From Ferruginibacter paludis (GTDB taxonomy: Bacteria > Bacteroidota > Bacteroidia > Chitinophagales > Chitinophagaceae), in the NCBI RefSeq assembly GCF_030409685.1, contig NZ_JAUFQJ010000001.1:421076-485075 (forward strand): a stretch of DNA of 64,000 nucleotides, given 5' to 3'. Position 1 is the first letter of the stretch. Every line of letters begins with the position of its first letter. Under the pieces are notes generated by a model. It was not told the origin of the DNA, did no database searches, and saw only the letters and a list, made by a program, of their open reading frames with translations. This document shows positions 34,447 to 43,775 of this stretch, one piece after another. The translations under genes and the position numbers were made by a program.

Positions 34447-35370
34447 ATGCAGACAATTTTAGGAGCAAACGGAACAATCGGTTCGGTACTGGCCAAAGAG
34501 TTAACAACCTATACCAGCAGCATCCGCCTGGTAAGCCGCAATCCCAAAAAAGTAAATGCAACGGATGAACTCTTGCCGGCAGACTTGTCAGATCCTGCGC
34601 AGGTAGAACAAGCCATCGCCGGCTCAGATGTTGTTTATCTCCTTGTTGGTTTTGAATATACCTTAAAAGTGTGGCAGGAGAAGTGGCCAAAGCTGATGCA
34701 GGCCACCATTGATGCCTGCATTAAACACAATGCCAAACTGGTTTTCTTCGACAACGTATATCTTTATGATATCAATGCCATACCGCACATGACGGAAGAT
34801 TCGCCCATCAATCCGCCCAGCAAAAAAGGAATGGTACGCCGGCAAATAGCAGACATGCTGATGGCGGCTGTAAAGCAAGGCAAGCTAACCGGTTTAATCG
34901 CACGCTCGGCCGATTTCTACGGACCGGATAATGACAAAAGTTTTTTGATAGAAGTCGTTTATAAAAATATTAAAAAGGGCAAAAAGCCCAACTGGTTTAT
35001 AAAGGCGGATAAAAAACACTCTTTCACCTATACACCTGATGCGGCAAAAGCCACGGCCATACTGGGAAATACGCCTGATGCATACGGACAGGTATGGCAT
35101 TTACCAACTGATAAAAACGCACTGACCGGAAAAGAAATGATCAGCCTCTTTACAAAAGAAATGAATGTACCCGACAAGATTTTTACATTGCCCATGTGGT
35201 TACTAAAATTGTTGGGCCTGTTCATGCCACTTATGAGGGAAATGCCAGAAATGATGTACCAGTACGACCGCGACTATGTATTTGATTCCTCTAAATTTAA
35301 TACCCGGTTTAACTTTACACCAACTACTTATCAGCAGGGTGTAAAAGAAACCATCGCCCAAACAAAGTGA
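34447..35370 (+). CDS. NAD(P)-dependent epimerase/dehydratase-like (SDR) protein
   Basis: A 307-residue Rossmann-fold protein. The nucleotide-binding loop GANGTIGS is at about residues 6-13 (a GxxGxxG pattern). The strand after DELLPADLSDPAQVEQAIAGSDVVYLLVG is typical of atypical or extended SDRs, and VFFDNVYLYD stands where extended SDRs place catalytic residues. RSADFYGPDNDKS is a common epimerase-family segment. The late region (MPLMREMPEMMYQYDRDYVFDSSKF) also matches NAD-dependent epimerases of Bacteroidota. Substrate unknown. It stands alone, with a thioredoxin-like gene 66 bases downstream on the same strand. Confidence 0.82.
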   Translation: MQTILGANGTIGSVLAKELTTYTSSIRLVSRNPKKVNATDELLPADLSDPAQVEQAIAGSDVVYLLVGFEYTLKVWQEKWPKLMQATIDACIKHNAKLVFFDNVYLYDINAIPHMTEDSPINPPSKKGMVRRQIADMLMAAVKQGKLTGLIARSADFYGPDNDKSFLIEVVYKNIKKGKKPNWFIKADKKHSFTYTPDAAKATAILGNTPDAYGQVWHLPTDKNALTGKEMISLFTKEMNVPDKIFTLPMWLLKLLGLFMPLMREMPEMMYQYDRDYVFDSSKFNTRFNFTPTTYQQGVKETIAQTK

Positions 35371-35436
35371 AGTTAAAACAGGCATTTTATTTTAGCGGTA
35401 TCCATCTGCAAACAATTATCATTTATCTTTAAACCT

Positions 35437-35925
35437 ATGAAGAAAAACTTGTTCTTTTTTATCAGCCTGATGCTTATATCATTTTCCATTTTTGCGCAGG
35501 AAAAGAAGTTATACGACGCGGCGGCAGATGCCAAAGCAGATATTGAAGTGGCTGTAAAAAAAGCCGCCGCTGAAAATAAATTTGTAGTGCTGCAGGCAGG
35601 TGGTAACTGGTGCAGCTGGTGCCTGGAGTTCGCAAAAATCAGCAAAGCAAATCCGCAGATTGATTCATTGATCAACAGCAGCTTTGTTTGGTATGAGTTG
35701 AACTTCAGTAAAGAAAACAAGAATGAAGATGTATTTTCAAAATATGGTTACCCGCAACGTTTCGGCTTTCCGGTATTTATTATTTTAGATGCCAAAGGCC
35801 ACCGCATCCACACCCAAAACAGCGAATACCTGGAAGATGGAAAGAAAAGCTACGATCAAAAGAAGGTGTTTGAATTTTTACAGCAATGGACACCAAAATC
35901 ACTGGCAGCTGAAAACTATAAATAA
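35437..35925 (+). CDS. Secreted thioredoxin-fold protein
   Basis: A 162-residue protein with a signal peptide (MKKNLFFFISLMLISFSIFAQ). The mature part has a thioredoxin-like fold with a CxxC motif in GGNWCSWCLEFAKI, followed by RFGFPVFIILDAKG, which holds the cis-proline segment expected in the fold. It is probably periplasmic and may act in thiol-disulfide exchange, resembling DUF255/thioredoxin_7-type proteins. It may be co-transcribed with the epimerase-like gene upstream. The partner protein is unknown. Confidence 0.85.
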   Translation: MKKNLFFFISLMLISFSIFAQEKKLYDAAADAKADIEVAVKKAAAENKFVVLQAGGNWCSWCLEFAKISKANPQIDSLINSSFVWYELNFSKENKNEDVFSKYGYPQRFGFPVFIILDAKGHRIHTQNSEYLEDGKKSYDQKKVFEFLQQWTPKSLAAENYK

Positions 35926-36018
35926 TAACTGGTCATTTTTCCGCAAATAAAATTTCAGTTGATATGCTTCTTTGTCTACTTTGTATCTCTTGTAATCATT
36001 GTGTGAAAAACATGTATA

Positions 36019-36504
36019 ATGAATTCCAATAAAGATGAATTTATCCAGCTTGTGCGAAACCGGTTTAAGTTTCCGCTCTTTTTGCTAACCAAATTACCGG
36101 CTGCTTTTTTTTCAGGAGTAAAGGTTCAACAAATTGATGAAGCAGGTGCTACTGTAACTGTACCTTACAAATGGTTTTCTCAAAACCCTTTCAAATCAAC
36201 CTATTTCGCCTGCCTCGCCATGGCAGCAGAACTCAGCACCGGCGTGCTGGCTATGACGCATACCTTCAAAAGCAATCCTGCCATATCCATGCTGGTAACT
36301 GGTTTGGAAGCTGCCTATTTTAAAAAGGCGACAGGCATCACAACTTTTACATGTGCACAGGGCCTTGATATTAATCAAACAATTGAAGCCGCCATAGCAT
36401 CGGGCGAGGGTAAAACAATCAAAGTAAAATCTACCGGAATTAATAATAACGGAGAACTCGTGGCGGAGTTTTTTATAACATGGTCTTTCAAAGCTAAAAA
36501 GTAG
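36019..36504 (+). CDS. DUF4442 hotdog-fold protein
   Basis: A 161-residue cytoplasmic protein. VRNRFKFPLFLLTKLPAAFFSGVKV, then VTVPYKWFSQNPFKSTYFACLAMAAELSTGVLAM, then LVTGLEAAYFKKATGITTFTCAQG fit DUF4442, a hotdog-fold family related to acyl-CoA thioesterases. The AELSTG helix corresponds to the hotdog central helix. Activity has not been established for the family. Its stop codon lies inside the stem of a perfect 18-bp terminator shared with the convergent gene downstream. Confidence 0.85.
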   Translation: MNSNKDEFIQLVRNRFKFPLFLLTKLPAAFFSGVKVQQIDEAGATVTVPYKWFSQNPFKSTYFACLAMAAELSTGVLAMTHTFKSNPAISMLVTGLEAAYFKKATGITTFTCAQGLDINQTIEAAIASGEGKTIKVKSTGINNNGELVAEFFITWSFKAKK

Positions 36505-36541
36505 TATTTGTTTACATTTACAGATACTACTTTTTAGCTTT
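36490..36541. terminator. Bidirectional terminator between convergent genes
   Basis: A perfect 18-bp stem (36490-36507 with 36524-36541; AAAGCTAAAAAGTAGTAT and its complement) with a 16-base loop. It includes the DUF4442 stop codon and ends one base before the stop of the convergent membrane-protein gene. Confidence 0.85.
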
Positions 36542-36542
36542 G

Positions 36543-37403
36543 TTAAGCATTAATGGAACCTAGTTGCTTAAAATCTTTACCCATAATATTTTTATTACGG
36601 TAATTGTAAAAATAGAGACAAATGATTGCCAACGTGTATGAGCCTATAAATTCTGCAATCTCCGGACCTGCCATATATATCCTCCAATAATGACGAATGG
36701 CATCAGCAGACGCGGTGACAGGTGCAGGGGGAAAAGCTGCTAATGACAATTTTAACATAATCCATGATATAAGAAAAAATATGCCAATTGAAATAGGAGG
36801 TACTGGTATTTTGAATTTTTGTGAAAGCTTGAAAATCGCCTTAAAATGGTATACGCACAATGGCAATACAATTCCAAAAAAAATGGTAAATATTTTAAAC
36901 AGCAAATCCATTTCAAAAAATCGTGAAAGCCCTCTTTTCACACCTCCATCCATCGTTTTGCCATCAAACACAATCATGTTATGAATATTAAATTCATGCT
37001 GCACGTTTATTTTATTGATTTCTTCCGGCGTTGCAAATCCAAATATCCGCTGGCCCCAGCTGATCTCTTCGCCGGTGCCAAAAAAAAGTACGATGGCCAA
37101 CAGAAATAAAAATATATTTCTGTTATTTTTAAAAGTGCACATCAGCAATACCGCTGAAACAAAATAACCTAAGGCTGTAAGCCATTCAAAAAAGCTGTCT
37201 TCTTTACCCCAGGCAATAATCGTATCACCATCAGCAATATCGTAAAATAAATAGCAGGTTATTAATACAATGGGTACTGAAATAATGTAACTACTTAGTG
37301 AGCTGATTTCACCTAAATAAGCATTCGTCTTACCATGTACATAATTCTGTTCAGGTGAAGGGGCAAATTGTTTGTGCAGTTTTTTATTATCCGTTGATAA
37401 CAT
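36543..37403 (-). CDS. Multi-pass membrane protein with EEISWGQ motif
   Basis: I start this at the ATG at 37403 (286 residues). The longer frame to 37496 adds a basic, unconserved stretch. About seven TM helices are seen, including IISVPIVLITCYLFYDI, WLTALGYFVSAVLLMC, IFLFLLAIVLFFGTG and PISIGIFFLISWIMLKLS. After helix 3 comes GTGEEISWGQRIFGFATPEEINKINVQHEFNIHN, a conserved-looking polar motif that I have seen in uncharacterised bacterial membrane proteins. No function can be assigned. It is convergent with the DUF4442 gene. Confidence 0.72.
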   Translation of the reverse strand: MLSTDNKKLHKQFAPSPEQNYVHGKTNAYLGEISSLSSYIISVPIVLITCYLFYDIADGDTIIAWGKEDSFFEWLTALGYFVSAVLLMCTFKNNRNIFLFLLAIVLFFGTGEEISWGQRIFGFATPEEINKINVQHEFNIHNMIVFDGKTMDGGVKRGLSRFFEMDLLFKIFTIFFGIVLPLCVYHFKAIFKLSQKFKIPVPPISIGIFFLISWIMLKLSLAAFPPAPVTASADAIRHYWRIYMAGPEIAEFIGSYTLAIICLYFYNYRNKNIMGKDFKQLGSINA

Positions 37404-37643
37404 ACTAATCAATTTAATATTAATAATATGCTTTCTTAGAAAAAGGGACAAAGAGTACTTGAATATACTTAACCGAATTGTTTTTAAAAATAACAATTAA
37501 TTAATACAAAAAATGATCTGGACAAGTATTTATTTATTTAAAATGGTATGGCAGTTAAAATGCGGTTTTCGCATACAATATTTTAATACTTCGGCGGATA
37601 CAAAATATTGGATGGGAAGTAAAATTCTTTACGTTTAGCCAAG

Positions 37644-38276
37644 TTATATTTGCTCGATCGGCTTGCCGGGTCTGGCATGTGCAAATCTTCCTAATAAGTC
37701 TGTAGCATAGTATCCATCTATGCCAAGACTGCAAACGCTGTCCGCTTTTTCAAGGTGAAGGTAGCCGTCGCGGGCAAGAATAGTTTTATCAATATATACG
37801 TCCAGTACTTTACCAATTATAAAGAAAGTTCCGTTGTGCCGGATAGGAATGATTTCTACCAGTTCCATTGCATATTTGATTTTACTTTCGGCAACAAAAG
37901 GTGCGGTACAGTTTTCCCTCCATTCTATACCAAGCCCAGTTGCTTCAAACTCACTTTCATCTGCGGCATATTTTGCACTTGCCTGGTGCGCCTGTTGTAT
38001 AAATGATGGGTGAATATGATTCATAGTGTATACACCCGTGGCCTCGATATTAGCAAGGGTGTGAGGCGCAGCTTCCCTGGGCCGGTTGATAAAGCCAATC
38101 AATGCCGGGTCTGAACCAAGATGTACCAGGTTACTGAAGACACCCAGGTTGGCTACTTTATTTGTGCCGATGGTCCCTATTAAAGTGGCGCTTTTAAAAC
38201 CACTTAAGCAATTGATAAAATTGGCCCTGTAAAATCGGTCCCATGTTTTTATTTCAGCGATGGAATAATGCTGCAT
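37644..38276 (-). CDS. Flavin reductase-like domain protein
   Basis: A 210-residue FMN-binding split-barrel protein. FINCLSGFKSATLIGTIG, NLGVFSNLVHLGSDPALIGFINRPR and the HTLANIEATGVYTMN segment follow the order of the flavin reductase-like domain, whose members bind FMN and often reduce it with NAD(P)H for a partner monooxygenase. No monooxygenase gene is nearby. It is monocistronic, with 223 bases to the divergent metallo-hydrolase gene. Confidence 0.85.
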   Translation of the reverse strand: MQHYSIAEIKTWDRFYRANFINCLSGFKSATLIGTIGTNKVANLGVFSNLVHLGSDPALIGFINRPREAAPHTLANIEATGVYTMNHIHPSFIQQAHQASAKYAADESEFEATGLGIEWRENCTAPFVAESKIKYAMELVEIIPIRHNGTFFIIGKVLDVYIDKTILARDGYLHLEKADSVCSLGIDGYYATDLLGRFAHARPGKPIEQI

Positions 38277-38499
38277 GTTGGTTTATTTAACTAGTTGAGC
38301 AAATAGAACATTCCTTGTTTAAATTTGTTGAGTGGCCGTTCCAAAGTAACGGGTAGCCCATTGTATTTCTTTGACAGTGAGGTGATAAACTGAATTTAAT
38401 TTCTTTATATTTCTTGCTCAAAAATCCAATTTATTTTTTAGTATTTATTATTTACACAATCGCTTTTCGCTATCTTCAAACACTAAATATATTCTGACG

Positions 38500-39903
38500 A
38501 TGAAAATAGCTTTTCACGGAGCTGCAAGAACTGTAACAGGTTCCAAACACTTACTTACTTTAAACAACGGCAAAAAAATATTACTGGATTGTGGTATGTT
38601 CCAGGGCATGGGCCAGGAGACAGATGAACTCAATGCAAGTTTCGGTTTTATACCTGCTGAAATAGATTACCTTATTCTATCACACGCCCACATTGATCAC
38701 AGCGGCTTAATACCAAAGCTGGTGAAGGATGGGTTCAATGGTAAAATATTTGCTACACCAGCTACCAAAGATCTTTCCGCTGTGCTGATGGAAGATTCTG
38801 CCGGCATACAGGAAAGTGATTTAAAATTTATAAATAAACGCCGGGCAGCAGAAGGACAACCTTACCTGCAGCCGTTATACTCTACCGCAGATGCGCTGCG
38901 AGCGGTTGACTTTTTTGAAACAATTGAATACGATACCTGGTTTACTATTGAGGCCGGCATTGAATTTTGTTATACAGATGCCGGTCATATTATCGGCAGT
39001 GCCGCTGTACATTTAAGAATTACCGAAAATGGAAAACTAACCCGCCTTACTTTCAGCGGTGACGTAGGCCGTTACCGTGATGTAATTTTAAAAGCGCCTG
39101 AAAGATTTGAACAGGCAGATTATATTTTGATAGAAAGCACTTATGGCAACAGCCTGCATGATGAACACAACCCCACACCGGATGCATTACTGGAATGGAT
39201 CAACCATACCTGTATTTCAAAAAAAGGTAAGTTGATTATGCCAGCCTTCAGTGTGGGACGCACACAGGAAATTTTATATGCGCTTAACCAGCTTGAACTT
39301 GAAAACCGTCTTCCCCCATTGGAATATTTTGTAGACAGTCCGCTGAGCAAAACAGCCACCGCCATCATCAAAAGTTATCCGCAATATTTTAACGACCGCA
39401 TCCGGAAAGTAATAGAGAATGATGATGATCCATTTGGCTTTAAAGGGTTAAAATTTATTAACTCCGTTGAAGAGTCAAAGAATCTTAATTATTATAAAGG
39501 GGCCTGCGTTATTATTTCTGCAAGTGGTATGGCAGATGCGGGAAGAATAAAACACCACATCAGCAACAATATTGAGAATAGTCGCAATACCATTTTGTTA
39601 ACCGGTTATTGCGAGCCCAATTCACTTGGCGGCAGACTAATGAAACATCCCAAGGAGGTAAGTATTTTCGGGCAGCCACATGAAGTAAATGCGGAAATTG
39701 GCGAAATGCGCAGCATGAGCGCCCATGGTGATTATGAAGACCTATGCCAGTTTTTGGCATGTCAGGATCCTGCACAGGTGAAACAACTATTTTTAGTGCA
39801 TGGTGAATATGATGTACAGACGGATTTCAGGCAAAGGCTGTTAAGAAAAGGCTTTGCCAATGTTACTATACCAGAACTACATTCAGCAGTAAAATTGCTG
39901 TAG
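38500..39903 (+). CDS. Beta-CASP metallo-beta-lactamase-fold hydrolase (RNA-processing type)
   Basis: A 467-residue MBL-fold protein of the CPSF/Int11-like bacterial group. The zinc motif is LSHAHIDHSGLIP (HxHxDH); further metal ligands are in DAGHIIGSAAVH and FSGDVGR. Beta-CASP features are ESTYGNSLHDE, FSVGRTQEILYALNQL and SASGMADAGRIKHH. A C-terminal RMMBL segment is ILLTGYCEPNSLGGRL and MRSMSAHGDYEDLCQFLA, with the final VHGEYD. Family members act as RNA exo- or endonucleases. It is monocistronic. Confidence 0.92.
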   Translation: MKIAFHGAARTVTGSKHLLTLNNGKKILLDCGMFQGMGQETDELNASFGFIPAEIDYLILSHAHIDHSGLIPKLVKDGFNGKIFATPATKDLSAVLMEDSAGIQESDLKFINKRRAAEGQPYLQPLYSTADALRAVDFFETIEYDTWFTIEAGIEFCYTDAGHIIGSAAVHLRITENGKLTRLTFSGDVGRYRDVILKAPERFEQADYILIESTYGNSLHDEHNPTPDALLEWINHTCISKKGKLIMPAFSVGRTQEILYALNQLELENRLPPLEYFVDSPLSKTATAIIKSYPQYFNDRIRKVIENDDDPFGFKGLKFINSVEESKNLNYYKGACVIISASGMADAGRIKHHISNNIENSRNTILLTGYCEPNSLGGRLMKHPKEVSIFGQPHEVNAEIGEMRSMSAHGDYEDLCQFLACQDPAQVKQLFLVHGEYDVQTDFRQRLLRKGFANVTIPELHSAVKLL

Positions 39904-40074
39904 TCAATATTCTTATAGTTCCTTTATCAGTTTCAGTAGAGCCGCTATCTTAATGGCGTTCCATTTAAGTCTTTTACGGAAACCTTAGTCAAATAGCATT
40001 GTATGTTATCAAAACAAGATGCCAACTTACAGTTTGTAGTAATTTTTCTACATCCTTTATGGACTTAATTTTTA

Positions 40075-40103
40075 TTGTAACTGCCTTCTAAATATTATCT
40101 TTA
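40075..40103 (+). promoter_or_regulatory. Candidate promoter of the small membrane protein at 40174
   Basis: TTG at 40075-40077, an 18-base spacer and TATCTTTA (40096-40103; one mismatch to the -7 box). The start would fall near 40110, about 64 bases before the ATG. Confidence 0.5.
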
Positions 40104-40173
40104 CGGCTGGCATGTTTCTATTTTACGCAGGCGTGCTTGAGCCTTAATTTACATACTTATACAATACTCTAAT

Positions 40174-40461
40174 ATGATAAAAAATATACTGAGTAACCCT
40201 TCAATGGCAGCAGAGTTGATACTGGCAATAATTCTATTTTTATTAGCGTTGGTAAAATTGCTGCTTTTTGTAAAAATCAGATCAAATTCGATGGTAATTT
40301 CCAGGATAATTTACTTTTCACATTTTAGTATTATCAATTCCAGGAACGAATATAGCAGGCGTTTTAAAATAACGCAAAACCGGTTGTCAATTGCTTTTTT
40401 TCTTATACTGATCCCTGAGATCTTTATGTTCTTAATCAACCATGTTTGGTCAGTATACTAA
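40174..40461 (+). CDS. Small hypothetical membrane protein
   Basis: A 95-residue protein with two TM helices (MAAELILAIILFLLALVKLLLFV and LSIAFFLILIPEIFMFLI) separated by a basic loop (NSRNEYSRRFKITQNR). No family recognised. A plausible promoter upstream and a sensible hydrophobic-basic-hydrophobic layout support it as real. It has no obvious partner; the DUF2809 gene follows after 176 bases. Confidence 0.55.
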   Translation: MIKNILSNPSMAAELILAIILFLLALVKLLLFVKIRSNSMVISRIIYFSHFSIINSRNEYSRRFKITQNRLSIAFFLILIPEIFMFLINHVWSVY

Positions 40462-40637
40462 AATCACCATTCAGTTTTGGTACTGCTCCATGGCCAATTC
40501 TGGCGGCCTGCATCTCTTGTTGGTTTGAATTTTTTCATCGCTTCTTACGGATACAGTTGTAAAGTATACACGCAACGCAGTTTAGTTTCAATAACTTTAG
40601 ATGCTATCCTACTCGTTCAGCTAATGCCTTAAACCTG

Positions 40638-41039
40638 ATGCTTTTACCAGTTCGCTTTAAACCAGCTTATTTTGCAGGCGCTTTTATTTTATTTTTTGCA
40701 GAAGTACTTATCGCCCTGTATGCACACGATCAAATTATCCGGCCTTATATTGGAGATATGCTGGTGGTTATATTGATTTATTGTTTTGTAAAGGCTTTTG
40801 TAAATACACCAGTAACCTCAACAGCAGTTGCCGTACTGATATTTGCCTATACGGTTGAAGTAATGCAGTATTTTAAGATTGTTACCTTACTTGGTTTGCA
40901 GCACTCCGCAATCGCCAGGGTTGTAATTGGAACATCCTTTGAATGGATTGATTTAATTGCTTATACAGTTGGTATTGCAATTGTACTGTTGAGTGAAAAT
41001 ATCGTCGCTCCAAAACAGGGTATTAGGATGCAAGCATGA
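40638..41039 (+). CDS. DUF2809 membrane protein
   Basis: A 133-residue protein with four TM helices. RFKPAYFAGAFILFFAEVLIALYAHDQIIRPYIGDMLVVILIYCFVKAF and AYTVEVMQYFKIVTLLGL, then GTSFEWIDLIAYTVGI, match DUF2809 closely (the RPYIGDML, EVMQYF and DLIAY stretches). Function unknown; family members can resemble VanZ-like proteins. No terminator was found downstream, in the 124-base gap before the convergent channel gene. Confidence 0.82.
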   Translation: MLLPVRFKPAYFAGAFILFFAEVLIALYAHDQIIRPYIGDMLVVILIYCFVKAFVNTPVTSTAVAVLIFAYTVEVMQYFKIVTLLGLQHSAIARVVIGTSFEWIDLIAYTVGIAIVLLSENIVAPKQGIRMQA

Positions 41040-41163
41040 TCTTGGCAACTTTGTAACGGTCTGTGGCTACCGTATTAATGGCAGTTCCTGCCTTTTGTAA
41101 AATGCAATACGAATGGTAATTGGCCTCGCTGCTTAATACAGTTACCACGCCTGTTACCCTACG

Positions 41164-42126
41164 TTAGCTTACTGCATCATGAATAAAATAAATGTTCAAC
41201 CCAACATAAATTACCAGCAGTGTTTGTGCAGCAATCATGTCAAACTTATTGGCGTCTTTTATTCTGCCCTGTTTCACCAATTTTAATGCATAAGCGGTAC
41301 AGGTAATCACCGCGAAAATAAAGAACAGTGTAAGTCCGTGTAAAGTATCTACCAGGGTAAAAGAAGTAGATTCAGGCAGGGAAGAATCAATGATGTATTT
41401 ATTACCAATTACTGCAAACAGCGAGCCTACGCTCAGTCCAAAGCGGGAATCAATACCATCGGCATGAATATAAAAACAAGTATAGGCAATCAAAAAAGCT
41501 ACGTACATTCCCAAAAATATTTTCCAGAATAAGCCCATCGCGGCCCGGTTTAATACAATGGCTACTTTAAAGTTACTATATTCTGTATGTGGTTTCGCAA
41601 GACCAGGATCGCCAAACCCTGTTTCATAAACCCGGTTGCCCATGGTAATATTAAAACTGTCAATATTCCAGCCACTTAACATAAAACGCCTGTCATAATG
41701 TTGACCCAATGTATCCGGCGCAAAAATCAGGGAACGGGAATCGAATTGTGAATTTTCTATCGAAAGCCTCAGCTTCTGCCGGTCAAAAGGAAAGTTGCCA
41801 ATCTTCCAGGAATCTTTCATTACACATTGCAGTTTCAACAACAGGTAAACACCGTTGCTGGTATCTACTGTTGAAAAAGATTTTGAAATGGATTTAGCCT
41901 GTGGTATTTCCAGGTTCTGTATAAAATCAAAGTCTTTGTTCTTATACTTTAACCATAGCCAAAAATCAATGGTGTATTCCTTTTGTTTAAAATCAATGCC
42001 GTGCACACCGGTTACATAAATACCGGTGAATACCGTATCTTTTTTGGCGTCGCCGGCAAGGCTGTTGAAATGGTATGACAGAAAATTGGCAATAAAAAGA
42101 CCAATTAGCAGCAGTTTGTTTTTCAT
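41164..42126 (-). CDS. Prokaryotic pentameric (Cys-loop-type) ligand-gated ion channel homologue
   Basis: A 320-residue protein with a signal peptide (about 1-24), an extracellular beta domain (about 30-195) and four TM helices (about 200-315). GVHGIDFKQKEYTIDFWLWLKYKN fits the beta1-beta2 region of the family; NFPFDRQKLRLSIENS is the hallmark PFDxQ segment; SGWNIDSF follows near the loop-C side. TM1 is GLFWKIFLGMYVAFLIAYTCFYI; TM2 follows SRFGLSVGSLFAVIGNKYIIDSS; TM3 and TM4 are FTLVDTLHGLTLFFIFAVITCTAYAL and FDMIAAQTLLVIYVGLNIYFI. There is no disulfide Cys-loop, as in other bacterial members (GLIC, ELIC). The ligand is unknown. It is monocistronic. Confidence 0.8.
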   Translation of the reverse strand: MKNKLLLIGLFIANFLSYHFNSLAGDAKKDTVFTGIYVTGVHGIDFKQKEYTIDFWLWLKYKNKDFDFIQNLEIPQAKSISKSFSTVDTSNGVYLLLKLQCVMKDSWKIGNFPFDRQKLRLSIENSQFDSRSLIFAPDTLGQHYDRRFMLSGWNIDSFNITMGNRVYETGFGDPGLAKPHTEYSNFKVAIVLNRAAMGLFWKIFLGMYVAFLIAYTCFYIHADGIDSRFGLSVGSLFAVIGNKYIIDSSLPESTSFTLVDTLHGLTLFFIFAVITCTAYALKLVKQGRIKDANKFDMIAAQTLLVIYVGLNIYFIHDAVS

Positions 42127-42550
42127 GGACTGAACATTTTCAACGGGAAGTTAGGGCAATGCACGGAGATAAAAAAGCGATGTGAAATTTGTAGTATAAC
42201 TACGCAAGCGTATGTAATTTTCTAAAAGTTTACCGGTAAATTATACTGTGACCCTGACTAACGGAATTGTAATATTTTGACCAAAAACGGATATTCCCTC
42301 ACTAGGAAGTTTGTTTAATAAAAATTCTAATAAGTTATACAAAAAATAAACAGGTTAGATATAGCTTCTTAAGCCTTAAATTTATTATTTCCCTTATCAC
42401 ATTGTATATCAGTTAACTGTATTAGAAATAACCGCTAATTTGAATTTTTTTTACACAAATTGAGACAGAAGCTGAACCATGTATGATTTATTTTGTTTAA
42501 AGATGATTAACAATAATTAAACAATATTTTAACCGTCAAAACAAAAAATC
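42127..42550. other. Intergenic region between divergent genes
   Basis: A 424-base AT-rich region between the channel gene (leftward) and the fasciclin gene (rightward). I see no reading frame, repeat or convincing promoter pair; it presumably carries both leaders. Confidence 0.5.
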
Positions 42551-43504
42551 ATGAAGCATTTATTTTTATCAGGATCACTTGTAAAGCTTTTAGTTGTGTT
42601 GCTGTTTAGTGCAACAATGGTTTCCTGTAAAAAAGATTCCACTACCACTCCGGTTATGCCAGGTACCATCACAGCCCAGGTATCTGCCGGGTCAAATTTC
42701 ACCTTGCTAAAATCAGCTGTGGTAAAAGCGGGCCTTGCTACAACCCTGGATGGAACAGGACCTTTTACCGTTTTTGCACCTACTGATGATGCATTCACTG
42801 CTTCGGGAGTAACCAGTTCGGTTATAGGCAGCTTACCGGCCGATCAACTAAAGGCGATTCTATTGTACCACACGTTAGGGGCAAAAGTAATGGCAGCAGA
42901 TGTTCCTGCAGGTCCCAATGCAAAAGTAGTTACAGCTGGCGGAGACTCAGTGTTTGTAACCAAAAATTCCGGGGGCGTTTTTGTAAATGGTGTTAATGTT
43001 GTTACAGCTGATATCGCGGCCAGCAACGGTGTAATACACGCCATCTCAAAAGTGTTATTCCCCCCGGCCGGTAATATCGTAGAAGTCGCTTCTGCCGATA
43101 CTACATTCAGCTTTTTGGTAGCTGCCGTGGTTAAAGCAAGTTCCGGTAGTACAAATGTGGCAGCCATCCTTAGTGGTGGAAGTATTTTAACTGTATTTGC
43201 ACCAACCAACAATGCATTTCGTGCAGCAGGTTTTGCAACTATTGATGCTGTTAAAGCTGCGAATGCCAATACACTTACTTCTATTCTTACCTACCATGTC
43301 ATTCCCGGAAGAATTTTCTCATCTGACTTAACGAACGGGGCTCAGCCAGCTACTGCTAACGGGGGGAAAGTTACGATTGGATTATCCGGAAGTAGTGCAA
43401 CCGTAAAAGGCAATACCAATACATCGGCTTCTAATATTATAGCTGCTAATATCATGGCGAAGAATGGTGTAATACATGTAATAGACCAGGTGTTATTACC
43501 TTAA
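42551..43504 (+). CDS. Lipoprotein with two fasciclin (FAS1) domains
   Basis: A 317-residue lipoprotein: the lipobox is ATMVSC (Cys about residue 26) with KK following. Two FAS1 domains follow. The first (about 45-175) shows GPFTVFAPTDDAFTA, LKAILLYHTL and NGVIHAISKVLFPP; the second (about 180-317) shows ILTVFAPTNNAFRAAG, TSILTYHVIPG and NGVIHVIDQVLLP. FAS1 domains mediate adhesion or protein-protein contacts outside cells. It has its own terminator and borders the mobile element. Confidence 0.92.
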   Translation: MKHLFLSGSLVKLLVVLLFSATMVSCKKDSTTTPVMPGTITAQVSAGSNFTLLKSAVVKAGLATTLDGTGPFTVFAPTDDAFTASGVTSSVIGSLPADQLKAILLYHTLGAKVMAADVPAGPNAKVVTAGGDSVFVTKNSGGVFVNGVNVVTADIAASNGVIHAISKVLFPPAGNIVEVASADTTFSFLVAAVVKASSGSTNVAAILSGGSILTVFAPTNNAFRAAGFATIDAVKAANANTLTSILTYHVIPGRIFSSDLTNGAQPATANGGKVTIGLSGSSATVKGNTNTSASNIIAANIMAKNGVIHVIDQVLLP

Positions 43505-43543
43505 TGCTGGATTTAATCGTTTAGTATTTTGATCTGCATGTGC

Positions 43544-43582
43544 AAAAAAGTGCTGGTCCTGCAAAGGGAACAGCACTTTTTT
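43544..43582 (+). terminator. Hairpin terminator after the fasciclin gene
   Basis: AAAAAAGTGCTG and CAGCACTTTTTT form a 12-bp stem with a 15-base loop and a T-run. Confidence 0.85.
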
Positions 43583-43641
43583 TGTAATAGAAAAAATATA
43601 AAGTAAACATTTTACTTACCAGGTGCTTATACCCAAATTAA

Positions 43642-43669
43642 AAAAGCCCCTCATTACTGAAAGGCTTTT
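43642..43669 (-). terminator. Displaced original tRNA-Glu terminator
   Basis: AAAAGCC (43642-43648) and GGCTTTT (43663-43669) form a hairpin that, read leftward, ends in a T-run. It sits directly beyond the left attachment repeat, where the terminator of the tRNA would have been before the element inserted. Confidence 0.6.
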
Positions 43670-43689
43670 AAAGCTGTACCACGTACGGG
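43666..43689 (+). repeat. attL: displaced 3' fragment of tRNA-Glu
   Basis: These 24 bases are identical to 51497-51520. They contain the tRNA acceptor end in complement (ACCACGT), then CGGG. Beyond them the sequence diverges into GGGTATTGAACC, so the tRNA here is not complete. Confidence 0.85.
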
Positions 43690-43775
43690 TATTGAACCAA
43701 TCTTTTTCGCCTTAATCTTCTTTCCTCTTTAACGCAATACTGTCGGCTGTTATAGTCTACTGTACTGACTTTCAG

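Noticed and set aside
43681..43740. A second complete tRNA gene at attL
   Set aside because: Only the 3' end is present; beyond GGG the sequence loses the T-arm and the rest of the cloverleaf.
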